A stretch of DNA of 64,000 nucleotides from Closterium sp. NIES-65 (Eukaryota; Streptophyta; Zygnematophyceae; Desmidiales; Closteriaceae). The stretch spans positions 1-64,000 of the forward strand of contig CANXME010002072.1 in NCBI GenBank assembly GCA_948144175.1, written 5' to 3'. The first letter of the stretch is position 1. The number at the start of each line of letters is the position of its first letter. The notes under the pieces are model-generated. The model was not told the DNA's origin. It ran no database searches and saw only the letters and a list, made by a program, of their open reading frames with translations. Both the position numbers and the translations under genes were made by a program. This document shows positions 38,343-50,624 of the stretch, one piece after another.

Positions 38343-41300
38343 TCAAGAGGAGAGCAAGTGAGGCAAGACAGGCACAAGACCTAACTGCATGCAACAACGC
38401 TGATGATCACAAGGCGCAAGTGCCTTGGTGAAGACATCAGCAGTGTTGGCTTCAGAGGCCACGTACGCAAGTCGCAACTGTCCACGCTGCTGTAGCTCAC
38501 GAGCAAGAAAGTAGCGGAGAGCAATGTGCTTCGTTCTGTGCTCCAGTCGCTGCTCTCGACACAAGGCCAGCATGGCCTTGTTGTCTACGTACAGGACTGG
38601 AGGAGAACGAGGCTGCTCTCCAAGGTCGGTCAGCAGGTAGGTGAGCCAGCGTAACTCTTGTGCAGCCATAGCCCCAGCGTAGATCTCAGCCTCACAACTG
38701 GAGCCGAGAACAGAAGACGAGCGAGTAGCCCGCCACGAGACAGAGCCGGAACCAAGGCTGAAGGTGTAACCCTGTGACGACCGCTGCGTAGCCTGGTCGT
38801 CAGCCCAAGAAGCGTCTGCGTGCCCAGTGAGGACCACTGGACTGCGCCCTCCAAGCACTAGCCCCATGCCCGACGTACTGCACAAGTAGCGCAACACCCT
38901 CTTCGCTGCAGCCATGTGCTCTGGTCGGTGTCTCCCAGGAGCAACAAAGCGTGCGAGAATGCTAAGAGGGTATGCGAGGTCAGGTCGTGTGCAAGTCATC
39001 AGGTACATGAGGCAGCCAACAAGCTCTGCAAACGGGCCACTCGACTCTACGGACTCATCCGAAGGCAGAGCTGAGAGCGAGTGGCGAGTAGGCAGAGGAG
39101 TGGCCTGAGGCGAGGAGTACGTGAAGCCGAAGCGCTGAAGGACCTGCTGCACCATGTGTGACTGAGTCAGGGTAATGGTGCGGCGTGCTCTGTCCCGGGT
39201 GATCTGCAAGCCAAGGTAGCTGCGCAGTTCACTCAGGTCAGTGCACGTGTGTCTCTTCTGCAGCTCGGACTTCACGTAGGCGAGTCCAGCAGTGTCAGCT
39301 GTGGCAAAGACCAAGTCGTCGACGTACACGAGGATGTAGAACGGCGGCAGAGAGGTGTCGGTGCGCAGAAACAGCGACGGGTCGGCAGTAGAAGGAGCAA
39401 ACCCAAGTGCCGCGAGCGTAGTCCTCAGTGTGTCGTGCCACTCACGTGGCGCCTGGCGGAGACCGTAGACTGGACGCCGAAGACTCCACTGGGTGCCAGG
39501 AGGGAAAGACCCAGTGAAGCCAGGTGGGCGACGCAGCCAGATCTCCTCGTGCAGGCTGCCCTGCAAGAAAGCTGTGCTGAAGTCGAGAGAGTGCAGCTCG
39601 TAGTCACGGTGAGCAGCAACGTGCAGCAGAACCCGAAGAGTGGTCATCTTCGGGGTGGGGGAGAAGGTCTGAAAGTAGTCAACCCCCTGCCGCTGTCTGA
39701 AGCCACGAGCCACGTAACGCGCCTTGAAGACAGGCGGAGAACCTGGCGGCCGCTTCACCCTGAAAATCCACATGCCACTGACGATGTTCGCCCCAGGAGG
39801 GGGAACAGCGTCAACGTAGGTGCCTGTGGACTTCCAGGAAGCCATCTCTGCATCCATAGCTGCCTGCCACTGAGAGGAGTAGGGACCCTCTATCGCCTCC
39901 GCGTAAGAGCGCGGAGTCGGGATGTCTGGTGCATCCGGGTCTCCCTCAGGGGCTAGCAGTACAGACGCAAGACGAGGTGAAGCGGCGGCCAGACACTGGA
40001 ACTCCTCCTGCCTGTCCTCAAGGACGTCCGTGCGAAGGGCACACTCACCCCCGACGGACGGAGGACAAGCGGACTCAGACTCAGTGACAAGACGAGCAGC
40101 GTAGTCTAGACGACAGCGCGCAGCAAAGTCGACAAGCTCAGTGACAAGGGCAGACGCAGCAGACGACTCGAAGGAAGGGTCAGTGACAGTAGTAGCAAGG
40201 AGACGCGTGACATTAGGACTGGCAGCACGAAGAGAGTCCGACTCCGGGTCGGCAAGAGCAGGAAGAGAGGAAGCAGGAGGAGAAGGCAAAGGGGCACGCA
40301 GAGGAGCAGTGGACGGACGCAGTGACATCCGGTGCGTGCCAGGGACAGGAGGAGGACGCTGACGCGACCCGCGACCACTAGCGCGCTCAGTACGAACAGG
40401 CGACACAGGACGAGACGCAGGCTCATGACGCTCAGTAAGACCTCCAGTCGGACCAGCGTAGGGAGAAGGAGCAGGCAAAGGGGAGGCAGGCTGTAGCTGT
40501 GGCTGTGACAGGACAGGTTGCGGACCCTCTAAGGGAGGAGAAGGAGGTGTAAGACCAAGAACCTGCTGCAGGAGCGGAACGAAGTACGGTCGGGGCCGCG
40601 CGGCGACGCTAGAAACAGCAAGAACAGCACCAGCAGCCCCGGCAGGAGCACCCACTCCAGCAGCACCTCCAGCAGCACCACCAGAAGCCCCAGAACCTCC
40701 AGCAGCAGCACCAGGAGCACTGTCAGTCGGACCGCCAACGGCAGGCTCAGCGCCAACACCCTCAGCAGTACCAGCTCCAGGAGAACTCTCAGACCCAGCA
40801 GCTCCAGCACCCACAGTACGAGCACCGGCGAGACGCGCGGCAGCAGTACCCTCTGCAGCCGAAGAACCACCAGCACCAGCAGCACGCCTCCAGCGCCTGG
40901 CAAACCACTCACGCAGCTCCTGTGGGGAGAGTGGCTCCCGGCGAGACGAAGCACCCCCAGGCACAGCACCCCCAGGCTCAGCACCCCCAGGCTCAGCACC
41001 CCCAGGCTCGGCACCCCCAGGCTCAACACCCCCAGACTCCGCACCCCCAGGCTCAGCTCCCGCAGCAGCACCAGAGTCACCAGTGACCTCGACAGGCTGG
41101 ACCGCGTCTACCTGGGACACACCTGAAGGGGCAGGACCCTGAGGGGGGAGGGGGGCTACCGAGGGGGGACTTGGTACCAAGAAGAGCGGGGGTGGGGGGA
41201 GGGACAGAGTGCGGTAGGGGAAGAGGCGGTAGTAGGGGACCGACTCGTCGAACGTGACGTCCTGGGAAGACAGAACACGTCGAGAGGTGGGGTGGTAAAA

Positions 41301-44180
41301 CTGCCACCCAGGGGCGTCGGGGGGGAACCCCAGGAAGACGCAGGGAGAAGCACGAGGGGACAGCTTGTCCGCAGAAAGGTCGCGAACAAACGCCCGAGAT
41401 CCCCAGACCCGGAACGCCGACGCATCGCCAACCTTCCCGGTCCACAGCAGGGCTGGGGAGGTCTCTGGTCGAGAGACCCTGGGGTGGAGGTTGATCTGGT
41501 GCGCAGCGTACCTGACCGCAAACGGCCACAGAAAATGGGGGGCAGCCGCATGCATCATGGACGTACGAGCGACGTCCATGACCATGCCAATGCGGCGCTC
41601 AGCAATCCCATTCTGCTGTGGTGAGTCCGGAAGCGTGAAGGTCTGACGGATGCCTTGCGCACGACAGTAGGCACTCAGGAGGCTAGAGGAGAACTCTCCG
41701 CCTCTGTCCGAGTGCAGACGCAAAACAGGGAAGTCAGAGCCAAAGCTCCTCCGAAGCTGGAGACGAGCTGCGCGGATCCAGGCGATCAACACCTCAGTGA
41801 CCTCACCCTTGCTGCGCAAGGGGAAGAGTGTGGTGTAACGCGAGTAGTCGTCAACCACCAGCAGGAAGTAGCGCTCCTGACCCTGTCCACGGACGCGGGC
41901 TGGGCCCCACACGTCCATGTGAAGCGTCTGCAACGGGGCCTCTGTCGGAGGAAACTGGGAGGAGTGAGGGGCAGCACGCTGGCGCCCCTCGACACAGGGG
42001 ACACAGGTAGGGCCAGGGCCTGGAGGAAGGGGAGGGAGAGACCGGGGAAGACCAGACACAAGGACTCGCGAGGCCATGCCTCTGAGCCGAAGCAGAGAGG
42101 GGTGGCCAAGGCGGTGGTGCCAGAGGAGGGTCTCGTGAGACAGACGACGACACGAGCAGGGGGCAGACTCAGGACCAGACCTGGACGCTGCAGCAAACAC
42201 CTGACCAGACGAAGGGACCCTACCAGACGTAGCACCTGGAGGAGAAGCAGTGGTCAGTGTGTACAGGCTTGACCCTGGCCGACGTGTAAACGTAGCCAGG
42301 TGGCGACCTGTATCCGCCTCCGTGCAGTGGGTCACCCGCTGACGAGCAGGGGTGAACTGGTGGACACCCGCATCCTGGAGGTCAGCACCACTCACCAAGT
42401 TCGTCGAGAACGAGGGGAGGTAGAGACCAGTCAGGGTGCCAGAGGGGGCCGCCGGACACGGGAGGACAGTGGAGAAGCGAGACAGGACAGGCCCCCCAGA
42501 GGGGTCAGCCAGGGACACCGCAACCGGCCGACTCAGCGGCGTGAGAGTGGTGCGGTCCCTAAAGAAGGAGCGAGACGCTCCAAAGTCAAGGGTGAAGGTG
42601 TGAGAGGCCGAAGCCGACACAGTACCTGAGAGGGCAGACTCACCAGCACCTGAGAGCACAGACGCACTGGCACCTAGAGCTGCAGCCTCACTAGTACCTG
42701 ACGCGGCAGTACCAATGCCCGGGTCGGGCGGGAAACACCGGTAACAGTCATCCTCATCACTACCAGTCACAGCATACATAGCAGAGAGAATAGCATCAAA
42801 ATCAAGATCATAAATAGCTACACCAGCCCTAGACAGCTCTCCCCAGCGGGGGATCTCAGCGGCCTCCGGAAACTGCTGACGCCAGGCGTCAATCAGGCGG
42901 CCAAAGCAGCGGCGGGCTGTGTGGGCGCCTCCACACCTCTCCCCTGCACGGTCACCGGTGCGAAGAACGTAGGGGCAGGGACCAAGCGCACCACCACGCT
43001 GACGCTGCAAGTACCACTCACGGAGCTGCTGAGGGCCGGGGACGGTGCGAGAGCGCTGCTGCTGCTGTGGCTGCTGCTGCGGCTGCTGCTGCTGCTGCTG
43101 CTGGCGCTGACCACCCCCAGAGCTGCTCCGCTGGGACGAGCCACTCCGACCCCCGCCTCCACCGCCACCCCCGCCTCCACCGCCACCCCCGTCTCCACCG
43201 CCACCTCCCCCACCAGGACCGTCGCTCCCACCGCTCCCATCGCCTCCTCCGCTACCACCTCCGCCGCCACCTCCGCCTCCACCGCCGCCACCAGTACCTC
43301 CACTCCCGCCACCACCCCCACCGCCACCCCCACTCCCCCCGCCACCCCCACCGCCTCCTCCACCGCCCCCTCTAGCTCCACCCGCTCCCTTGCCCCCTTT
43401 GCCCTTGCCAGAGCGGCGTCTGCCGCTGGGGGCAGACGCCGCGCCGACCGACTCAAAACCAGTGAGGTCGGCCGCAGCGGCAGAGGCGACAGAGGGCAGC
43501 AGGGGGGAAGGACCACACCCCTCAAAGATGGGGGTGCGAGGGTCACCCCGAGAGGCCCCTACAGCGACAATACTCTTCTCAGCCGCTAGTAGGGACTCCT
43601 AAAGGAGGTCGACAGTGAGAGTGGTGGGACAGACAGAGAGAAACTGGTCCCTAACGACACAAAGGGACTCAGTGAGACGGGTGACGAGAAAGTAGAGAGT
43701 GATGTACATGGGAGGAGGGTTCGCAGCGCGGAACTCAGCAGGAAGGGCAGCGCGGTAGCGGGTGTCACTAGCACGGAGGTGGGTAACGAGGTCAGCGACA
43801 TTGGGAAAGGAAGCGAGGTCAGGGAAGAGAAACGGTAGCATGAGGCGGCTAAGGGTAGCGGAGGAAGGGGAGGAGTAGCGTGCAACTACAGCGTCGTACA
43901 AGGCCTGAGCGGTCTTGCACTGACTAAAGTGGGCACGCTCAGAGGAAGGGAGGTGGCGACGCACAGCAAGACGTGCAGCAGCATCGCGGGTCGCCCACTT
44001 GGAGCGAACGGCAGAGTCAGCATCAGCAGGTGGGGCAGGGACACCGCCAGAGACAAAGTCAAAGAGAGAGACCTCATCTATCGCATCACAAAGTAAGTAC
44101 AGCTGCAGGTCTTCAATCCAGACGGCAAAGTCAATGGCCCTCCCCTCAGCGTCAAAAGTAAGAACATTGGGGGTGGCCAT
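38343..44180 (-). CDS. gag-pol: Copia B gag-pol polyprotein, one nonsense codon
   Basis: The polyprotein drives copy-and-paste transposition. The frame starts at the ATG at 44180 (MATPNVLTFDAEGRAIDFAV) and runs in one phase to 38343, broken only by TAG at 43599-43601. There Copia A and C have GAG (Glu) after VDLL. In order it contains gag capsid, a poly-Gly linker with Ser, a Gln-rich block, and a knuckle-like C-x13-C-x3-H-x4-C. The protease site is FTLDFGASRSFF (Asp-Phe-Gly instead of Asp-Ser-Gly). Integrase has HHCC and Asp-Asp-Glu (MDVWGPA, HSDRGGEF, NGIAERRIG). An EPGGA pentapeptide repeat linker precedes RT (ILVYVDDLVFATAD) and RNase H (LTGHADASWADD, EAEIYAGAMAAQEL, DNKAMLALC). The C-terminal FTKAL motif is intact. 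Total about 1945 codons. Confidence 0.93.
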
Positions 44181-44224
44181 GGCAGCAGCTGAAAGTCTCA
44201 CCGGGCTGGGAGAGTCGGGTAGGT

Positions 44225-45235
44225 CAGCAGCAGAGGAACACAGCTCAGGAACAGCAGCACGGCTCCTCAGGCGGCTCGGGCGGCTCGGGCGGCTCGGGCG
44301 GCTCGGGCGGCTCGGGCGGCTCGAGCGGCTCGGGCGGCTCGGGCGGCTCGGGCGGCTCGGGCGGCTCGCGCGGCTCGGGTGGCGTAGGGGCTCACGGGCG
44401 GCGCGGGCTGCTGGGGCTGCTCACGTGCAGCACGGCGGGCTGCAGCAGTGGCCGCGGGGAGGGCTGTAGCGGGGCCGACGGCGGGCCGACGGCGGGCTGT
44501 AGCGGGGCCGGGGCGGGCTGTAGCTGGGCCGGCGGCGGGCTGTAGCAGGGGCCGGTGGCGGGCTGTAGCGGGGCCGGGGCGGGCTGTAGCTGGGCCGGCG
44601 GCGGGCTGTAGCAGGGGCCGGTGGCGGGCTGTAGCGGGGCCGGCGGCGGGCTGGAGCTGGGCCGGCGGCGGGCCGTAGCTGGGCCGGGGGCGGGCTGTAG
44701 CTGGGCCGGCGGCAGGCTGTAGCTGGGCCGGCGGCAGGCTGTAGCAGGGGCCGGTGCGGGCTGTAGCGGGGCCGACAGCAGCTGAAGCGGGGCCGGCGTA
44801 GGGCCGTGGCGGGGCCGACGAGGTCTGTGCGGGGCCGACGAGGGGCCGAAGTGGGGCCTAGGCGGGCCGGCGGGGCCTAAGCGGGGCCAACGCGGGGCCG
44901 ACGGGGCCTAAGCAGGGCCAACGCGGGGCCGACGGGGTCTAGGCGGGGCCGACGCGGGGCCAAAGCGGGGCCGAAGCGGGGCCGACGGGCCTAAGCGGGG
45001 CTACGCGGGGCCGACGTGGGGCCTAAGCGGGGCCGACGGAGGGTTACGCGGGGCCGACGTGGGGCCTAGGCGGGGCCGACGAGGAGCCGACGTGGTCTAG
45101 GTGGGGCCGACGTGGGGCCTAAGTGGGGCCGACGAGGGCTACGCGGGGCCGACGAGGGGCCTAGGCGGGGCCGACGAGGGGCCTAAGCGGGAGCACGACG
45201 GGGAGGGCGACACGGAGGGTCGCTAAAAAAAATGC
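44225..45235 (-). repeat. Copia B GC-rich tandem leader
   Basis: Next to gag there is a 9-bp array (CGGCTCGGG, about 44275-44380). It is followed by GGCTGTAGC-GGGGCCGGCGGC units of about 20-22 bp to 44760 and by GGGGCCGACG/GGGGCCTAAGC units to about 45190. No coding signal is present. Position and composition match Copia A and C. Confidence 0.85.
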
Positions 45236-45301
45236 GCGCCTCGGGGCGCGCTTCGGTGGGCCCTAGGAACAGGCCCTAAGAAGGGACCTGCTCTGATTCC
45301 A

Positions 45302-45433
45302 TGAGAAAGTATGAATGAGAATGAATGCACTATGGAATGAAGTGGGTACAAATATGAAACTCTAATTGGGTTGTACCCCCTATGGGATACCCCACTATAG
45401 CCTACAGAAACAAGTAAGCTATATGTTCTGACA
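45302..45433 (-). repeat. Copia B 5' LTR
   Basis: It is 132 bp, in element orientation TGTCAGAACATATAGC to CATACTTTCTCA, and carries the TATAGTGGGGTA block. Its neighbour on the internal side is the Met-type primer site. Confidence 0.94.
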
Positions 45434-47477
45434 GGACACCACACGGTCGACCTCCTCTGTGACTTGCGTCACCTCCACCTGACGCACCGACATGTGCGCA
45501 AAAAGGTTTGTTAGTCTGTGTGGGCAAATGAAAATTAAACAAGGCTAAACGCGTGTATCAACAATCCTTTCGGGCACGTTTTACCTTGCGTCGTTGGAAG
45601 AAACGGTTCAGGGAGTTCAACTCCCCCAAAATGTCTGCCAGGAAATACAGACAGAAGTGGAATTTCAGGGTCTTCACAACCGAGGCGATCTTGTGCTTGT
45701 ACTCCAGAAAGAGCACGATTGCCGACCCCAAAATCTTGACAAGCCGGTTGACCGCATCGGCACGGGAGAGCCAACGCACGTCGAACAGTCCCTGGTGCTC
45801 AAGGTTGGTGCTGTGGATCACGATCTGGAGCTCTTTGAACCGCTCGTACCACGGCGTGGATCTCCCCACGATCTCGCCCACTGCACGGATGGCCTTGTCT
45901 ACCATCCGAAAATCTTGGAACTGCTCGACTTCGGCCGTCTCCTTCACAGCAAGTGCTTCGCTGCAAGCAATAGTGGGGTGAGCAGAAAAGGATTGTTACA
46001 TTACTTTAAAGATCGACTAACGTAAAACCGGTCATTTAAAATTATCAGCCACGACACAAGTACCGATGCGCAATGCAGTGGCAGCCGACGAGGTGGGGGA
46101 CGTGGACGCGCAGTCGCGTGACAACGCCGGACGTGCCCCCGATCATCACTGCCGCGCCGTCCGTGGACATTCCGGAAATCTTATTCAGGTCGACGCCCAC
46201 TGTCTCGAGATGCTGGAGCAGTGCGCCCATGAGCGATGCCGCATCACATTGCTGCACGGTTAGTAACGCGAGGAACTCGGTTACAACCACGCTGTTCTTG
46301 AGGAACGTGACAAACACAATCATGTGTTTGCCACGGGCGCGATCGGTACTCTCGTCGCACATGAGGCCGATGAAGGGCGAGGCGTGGAGGACGCGCAATT
46401 GCTCCCTGGTCAGATATGCGGTGAGAGCCTTGGCCATCTCGGAGAAACCGTACCTGCGCATTCACATAGCACAACGCATTAGCCTCGTTAAACAAAGACG
46501 GCTGCTTCGAATACAGACCAGTCAACAGCAACTCACGGCGTGATGTACACTCCATAGCTTTGTTGCGGAATGTTGGCGACCCCCTCCTCTACGAGAAGCT
46601 GCAAGACCTGTGGGTACATGTGGATGGGTGTGTCGGTACGGCACACAAGACGCATGGCGCGCATGAGTACCGCGACGCGACAGCCTTCCGGATCTCCATT
46701 CGCGAAGTCTTCAATCTTCTTCTGGTCCACGATCTTCTGCAGAAGGTTTGCCTGCTTTTTCATGGCGTCCTCGTGCTTCGCGCTGTTCTCGTGCCACCGC
46801 ATCGACCCGATCTGCAAATCACGACCGCCAGCGCCATTGCGACCGTAACGCGCGTTGTCCCTCCCGTGCTCCATGCAGACACTGCAGCGCAGGCACGGGT
46901 CACCCTCTGGCGTCTTGTCCAGAATCAGCCAGTCAAACTTCGGGAGCCAATCAGACTTGTAGCTCTTCTGCGCCTTCAGGTACGCCTTCTCCTTCTTCTC
47001 CTCGTCTGTAAGGGGACGAATGGGGGGTGGGGCAGCACGGGGAGGTGGAGCGACGGGCTTCGGAGGCGGTGTTCCCCACTGCAAAACCTGCTGTGTGTAC
47101 CGTCGCTTCTTCGAAGCGACTGAACAGGATGACTCAGGAGTGGCCGCATCGACGACCTGCGTTGCAACCGTTCCGGCCGGCTCTGCAGCAACCTCGTTTC
47201 GCGGCGAGGCGATCCACTCACCAACACCGTCGGACTCAGCAGCGTCATTCATCGGGCGCGGAGAAGGACACCAATCGTCGTACGCATCTTCCATGCCGCC
47301 ACTTTCCTAGCCAGGACGGCGCATCCATTCGGTACCGCCATCGGCCAGCTCCTCCTCATCGCAAGCGTTATCTGCATGCACAGCGCGGATAAACTGAAGC
47401 CCTGTCGCAGGGGGTGTGATACATGTTGGCCTGTCGTCGGGATCAGCCGCGTCTCCCTCGGCGTCGCTAGTATCCAT
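45434..47477 (-). pseudogene. hAT-family transposase (ZNF862-like), 5' exons
   Basis: Exons fit 47477-46537, 46453-46064, 45960-45585 and 45478-45434, with consensus splice sites and matching phases throughout. The N-terminus is acidic and Pro-rich (KPVAPPPRAAPPPIRPL), then comes a TTF/BED-like zinc region (CLRCSVCMEHGRDNAR ... SMRWHENSAKH). The hAT catalytic core is clear: IGLMCDESTDRARGKH, GMSTDGAAVMIGGTSGVV and the C-x2-H motif in GCHCIAHREALA. Later blocks are DVRWLSRADAVNRLVKILGS and KTLKFHFCLYFLADILGELN. A TAG at 47307-47309 follows WMRRPG, and Copia B splits the fourth exon, so it is a pseudogene. It would cut and paste hAT DNA, or could descend from a domesticated copy. Confidence 0.85.
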
Positions 47478-48130
47478 GATATTGACGGCAAAAAAAAAAG
47501 GTTAGGGAGGCGGGTCTGTGGCTGGAGAAGCCCTCGGAACACTCGCTAGACTGGAACGTTGAAGAGCAGTGCTGGGTGGAAGAAACATAATGGCTCAGAC
47601 AGGATGGGGTTTGGTGGTGACCTCGTATGCCTGCTGAGCAACAGGTGTGGATGTGCGCGCCGCGCACGAATTCAGTGCACCACAGGAAGCTGCCGTATCA
47701 TGCCCGAAAGTTGAAGTTGTTCATTGCTGATGGGGTACGCAAAGCCATCGATGTATCCAATGGGTGGCCAGTTGAGTGCGCTGGCACGAAATATGCCATT
47801 CCGGCCAATCGGCACCTCAGGTTGTGCCAACACACGGGCGAAACAACACTGATATCCCCTGCGCTCCGGTCCAAACCGGCGTCGTGGGGATAAGGGGGAC
47901 CTAGGGGGGTCGGGGGGGTACATGTATCCCCCGTTCAGAGTAAACTCACTATTCGAGAAAGGAACACTGGCGCTCCAGAGTGAACTTACACAAAAACCCT
48001 GGCTGATCAGAAAACAAGTAACTCTAAAAAAAAATACCCAGCAGGTACAGAGTGCCCCCCTAAAAACCACTCTGATTTTCAGGGAAACAGAGTAAATTAC
48101 ACTGATAAAAAAACCCCTGATTGGGACACA
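47478..48130. other. Spacer with possible hAT terminal sequence
   Basis: No gene is visible. The right edge reads ACTGATAAAAAAACCCCTG, which from the other strand starts CAGGGG, as many hAT termini do. It is followed by ATTGGGACACA, where NA-2 begins. A clear partner terminus and 8-bp duplication on the left side were not found. Confidence 0.35.
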
Positions 48131-48349
48131 TGTTAAAAATAGTAGGTGTGGGGCCTAGGCTTAGTAGCCTAGGCCCACACTAGGAGGTAGGTGGGCTTGC
48201 TCTAGAACTAAGAGTTAGGGTTTACGAAGGAGAATTGGAAGGAAGAATGAGGGACTAGGAAGCAGCAGGACACACAAAATGGCAAACCCTAAGGGGTTGT
48301 ACTCACTATTGAGCACCCCACTGCAAGCTAGACAAATAACATTCTGACA
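48131..48349 (-). repeat. NA-2 3' LTR (complete)
   Basis: It is 219 bp. It includes a palindromic block, CCTAGGCTTAGTAGCCTAGG, near its U5 end. The U3 end contains GCAGTGGGGTGCTCA, which corresponds to the GTAGTGGGGTA block of the copia LTRs. Confidence 0.9.
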
Positions 48350-49069
48350 TACCCCCATAGCCAAAGTGGGGTGTAATCAGCAGAGCAGGCAAAGCAGTAC
48401 AAGCTCAGGGTGGATCACAATGTCACCACACATTCTGAGCACAAGTTAAAGAAGCAATAGTTTAAAGTTAAGAATTATGAGCACAGCTAGTGGTAGTCAC
48501 AACGGGCAAGTGAGGAGGAGGAGAGAGAGTGAGGGGAGAGGAGATAGGAGGAGACGGCTGAAGCTGCAGACACACGGGCAACAGGAGGCAGACTGGCACA
48601 GCGGCTACCGGACTAAGCGCCCGGACTACAGGAGTAACAGGCCCCGCGGCTAAAGTAGCGGCAGACGAGCAACGGACCCACGGGCGGATGGCGTAGAAGT
48701 CTAGCTCACTGGGCTACCGGGACAGCGCCCTGGACTACAGGTGCTGCGGACAACAGTACGGCAACTTCCATGCAGCTTCCCCAAACAGTCCCACCCCCCT
48801 GACACACACCCGCTGCTACACCGCTAGCTCCACTCCCACGCACCCCCCTTAAACCCTAAACCCCAGTCTCCCACACAACCACCCCCCTCAGCGACAGCTG
48901 CAGCAGTGGGAGACGAAGGAGGAGGAGGAGCAAAGGGAGGAATGCACACCAGCCACCCCCATACCCGCAAACGGGGGGGGGGGGGGGGGGGGGAGGGGGG
49001 AGAGCAGAAACAGTGCGCACGAGGGCGCAGACAGTAGCAGAGCGCACGAGGGCGCGAGCGCGAGGCACG

Positions 49070-49990
49070 AGCAGCACCAGGCACATGCAGCACAGGGCAG
49101 CACAGGCACGGGCAACAACAGGCACAGGCAGCACAGGCACGGGCAGCACAGGGCAGCACAGGCACGGGCAGCAACAGGCACAGGCAGCACAAGCACGGGC
49201 AGCACAGGCACGGGCAGCACAGGCACGGGCAGCACAGGCACAGGCAGCAACAGGCACAGGCAGCACAGGGCAACACAGGCACGGGCAGCACCAGGCACGG
49301 GCAGCACAGGCACGGGCAGCACAGGCACGGGCAGCACAGGCACGGGCAGCACAGGCACAGGCAGCAACAGGCACAGGCAGCACAGGCACGGGCAGCTCCA
49401 GGCACAGGCAGCAACAGGCATAGGCAGCACAGGCACGGGTAGCACAGGCACGGGCAGCAGAGGCACGGGCAGCACAGGCACAGGCAGCAACAGGCACAGG
49501 CAGCACAGGGCAGCACAGGCACGGGCAGCACAGGCACGGGCAGCACACGCACAGGCAGCAACAGGCAGAGGCAGCACAAGCACGGGCAGCACAGGCACGG
49601 GCAGCACAGGCACGGGCAGCACAGGCACAGGCAGCAACAGGCACAGGCAGCACAGGCACGGGCAGCACAGGCACGGGCAGCACAGGCACACGCAGCAACA
49701 GGCACAGGCAGCACAAGGCAGCACAGGCACGGGCAGCAACAGGCACAGGCAGCACAGGCACGGGCAGCACAGGCACGGGCAGCACAGGCACGGGCAGCAC
49801 CAGGCACAGGCAGCAACAGGCACAGGCAGCACAGGCACGGGCAGCACAGGCACGGGCAGCACAGGCACGGGCAGCAATAGGCACAGGCAGCACAGGGCAG
49901 CACACGCACGGGCAGCAACAGGCACGGGCAGCACCAGGCACGGGCAGCACAGGCACGGGCAGCACAGGCACGGGCAGCACAGGCAGGGCA
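49070..49990. repeat. 15-bp minisatellite (GCACAGGCACGGGCA), about 60 copies
   Basis: The array of 15-bp units has regular GCAACAGGCACAG and CACAGGGCAG variants that recur about every 90-150 bp, so there is a higher-order pattern. On the - strand it gives a long Cys/Leu/Pro/Ala-rich frame, which I consider artefactual. A poly-G run of about 26 bases precedes it at 48975-48998. Confidence 0.92.
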
Positions 49991-50019
49991 GCACAGAGCG
50001 TACCGGGTCCAGGGGCGGC

Positions 50020-50620
50020 AGCTGCTGCAGGCGCTGGCGGCGGCTGCTGCTGTAGGCTCTGGCGGCGGCTGCTGCTGCTGGGCGGAGGTGGCTGCTGCGG
50101 CAGAGCGGCGGCGGCTGCTGCTGCTGGTAGAGCGGCGGCTGCTGCTGCTGGGTCGGTGGCGGCAGCTGTTGCAGGCCTGGCGGCGGCTGCTGCTGCAGGC
50201 TCGGCGGCGGCTGCTGCTGCAGGCTCTGGCGGCGGCTGCTGCTGCAGGCTCTGGCGGCGGCTGCTGCTGCAGGCTCTGGCGGCGGCTGCTGCTGCTGGGT
50301 GGCGGCTGCTGCTGCTGGGTGGCGGTGGCTGCTGCGGCAGAGCGGCGGCGGCTGCTGCTGCTGGTAGAGCGGCGGCTGCTGCTGCAGGCTCGGTGGCGGC
50401 AGCTGCTGCAGGCCTGGCGGCGGCTGCTGCTGCAGGCTCGGCGGCGGCTGCTGCTGCAGGCTCTGGCGGCGGCTGCTGCTGCAGACTCTAGCGGCGGCTG
50501 CTGCTGCAGGCTCTGGCGGCGGCTGCTGCTGCAGGCTCTCGCGGCGGCTGCTGCTGCAAGCCTGGCGGCGGCTGCTCCTGCAGGGCGGCGGCGGCTGCTG
50601 CTGCAGGATCTGACGGCGCC
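50020..50620. repeat. 25-bp GC-rich array (CTCTGGCGGCGGCTGCTGCTGCAGG)
   Basis: Units of 25 bp are clearest at 50223-50290 and 50458-50560, with a larger duplication: the block at about 50085-50290 recurs at about 50330-50535. CTG/CAG runs give Ala-, Leu- or Gln-rich frames in all phases, with no sign of selection on any. Confidence 0.85.
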
Positions 50621-50624
50621 CCGC

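Larger units (their letters stand above)
37997..45433 (-). mobile_element. Copia B, young and almost intact Ty1/copia element
   Basis: Two 132-bp LTRs (37997-38128 and 45302-45433) differ at only two positions. They are flanked by a perfect duplication GGACA (37992-37996 and 45434-45438). On the - strand it has a Met-type primer site (TGGAATCAGAGCAGG), a GC-rich leader, one gag-pol frame and a CTATGGGGGTG polypurine tract. The gag-pol frame has a single in-frame stop. It interrupts an exon of the hAT pseudogene, in the same orientation as that gene. Confidence 0.96.

Noticed and set aside
36661..48130. Terminal inverted repeats of the hAT element (TGTGTCCCAATC pair)
   Set aside because: The match is only about 12 bases, no 8-bp duplication is visible, and the right side is cut by NA-2. 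It is kept only as a weak note in the spacer entries.
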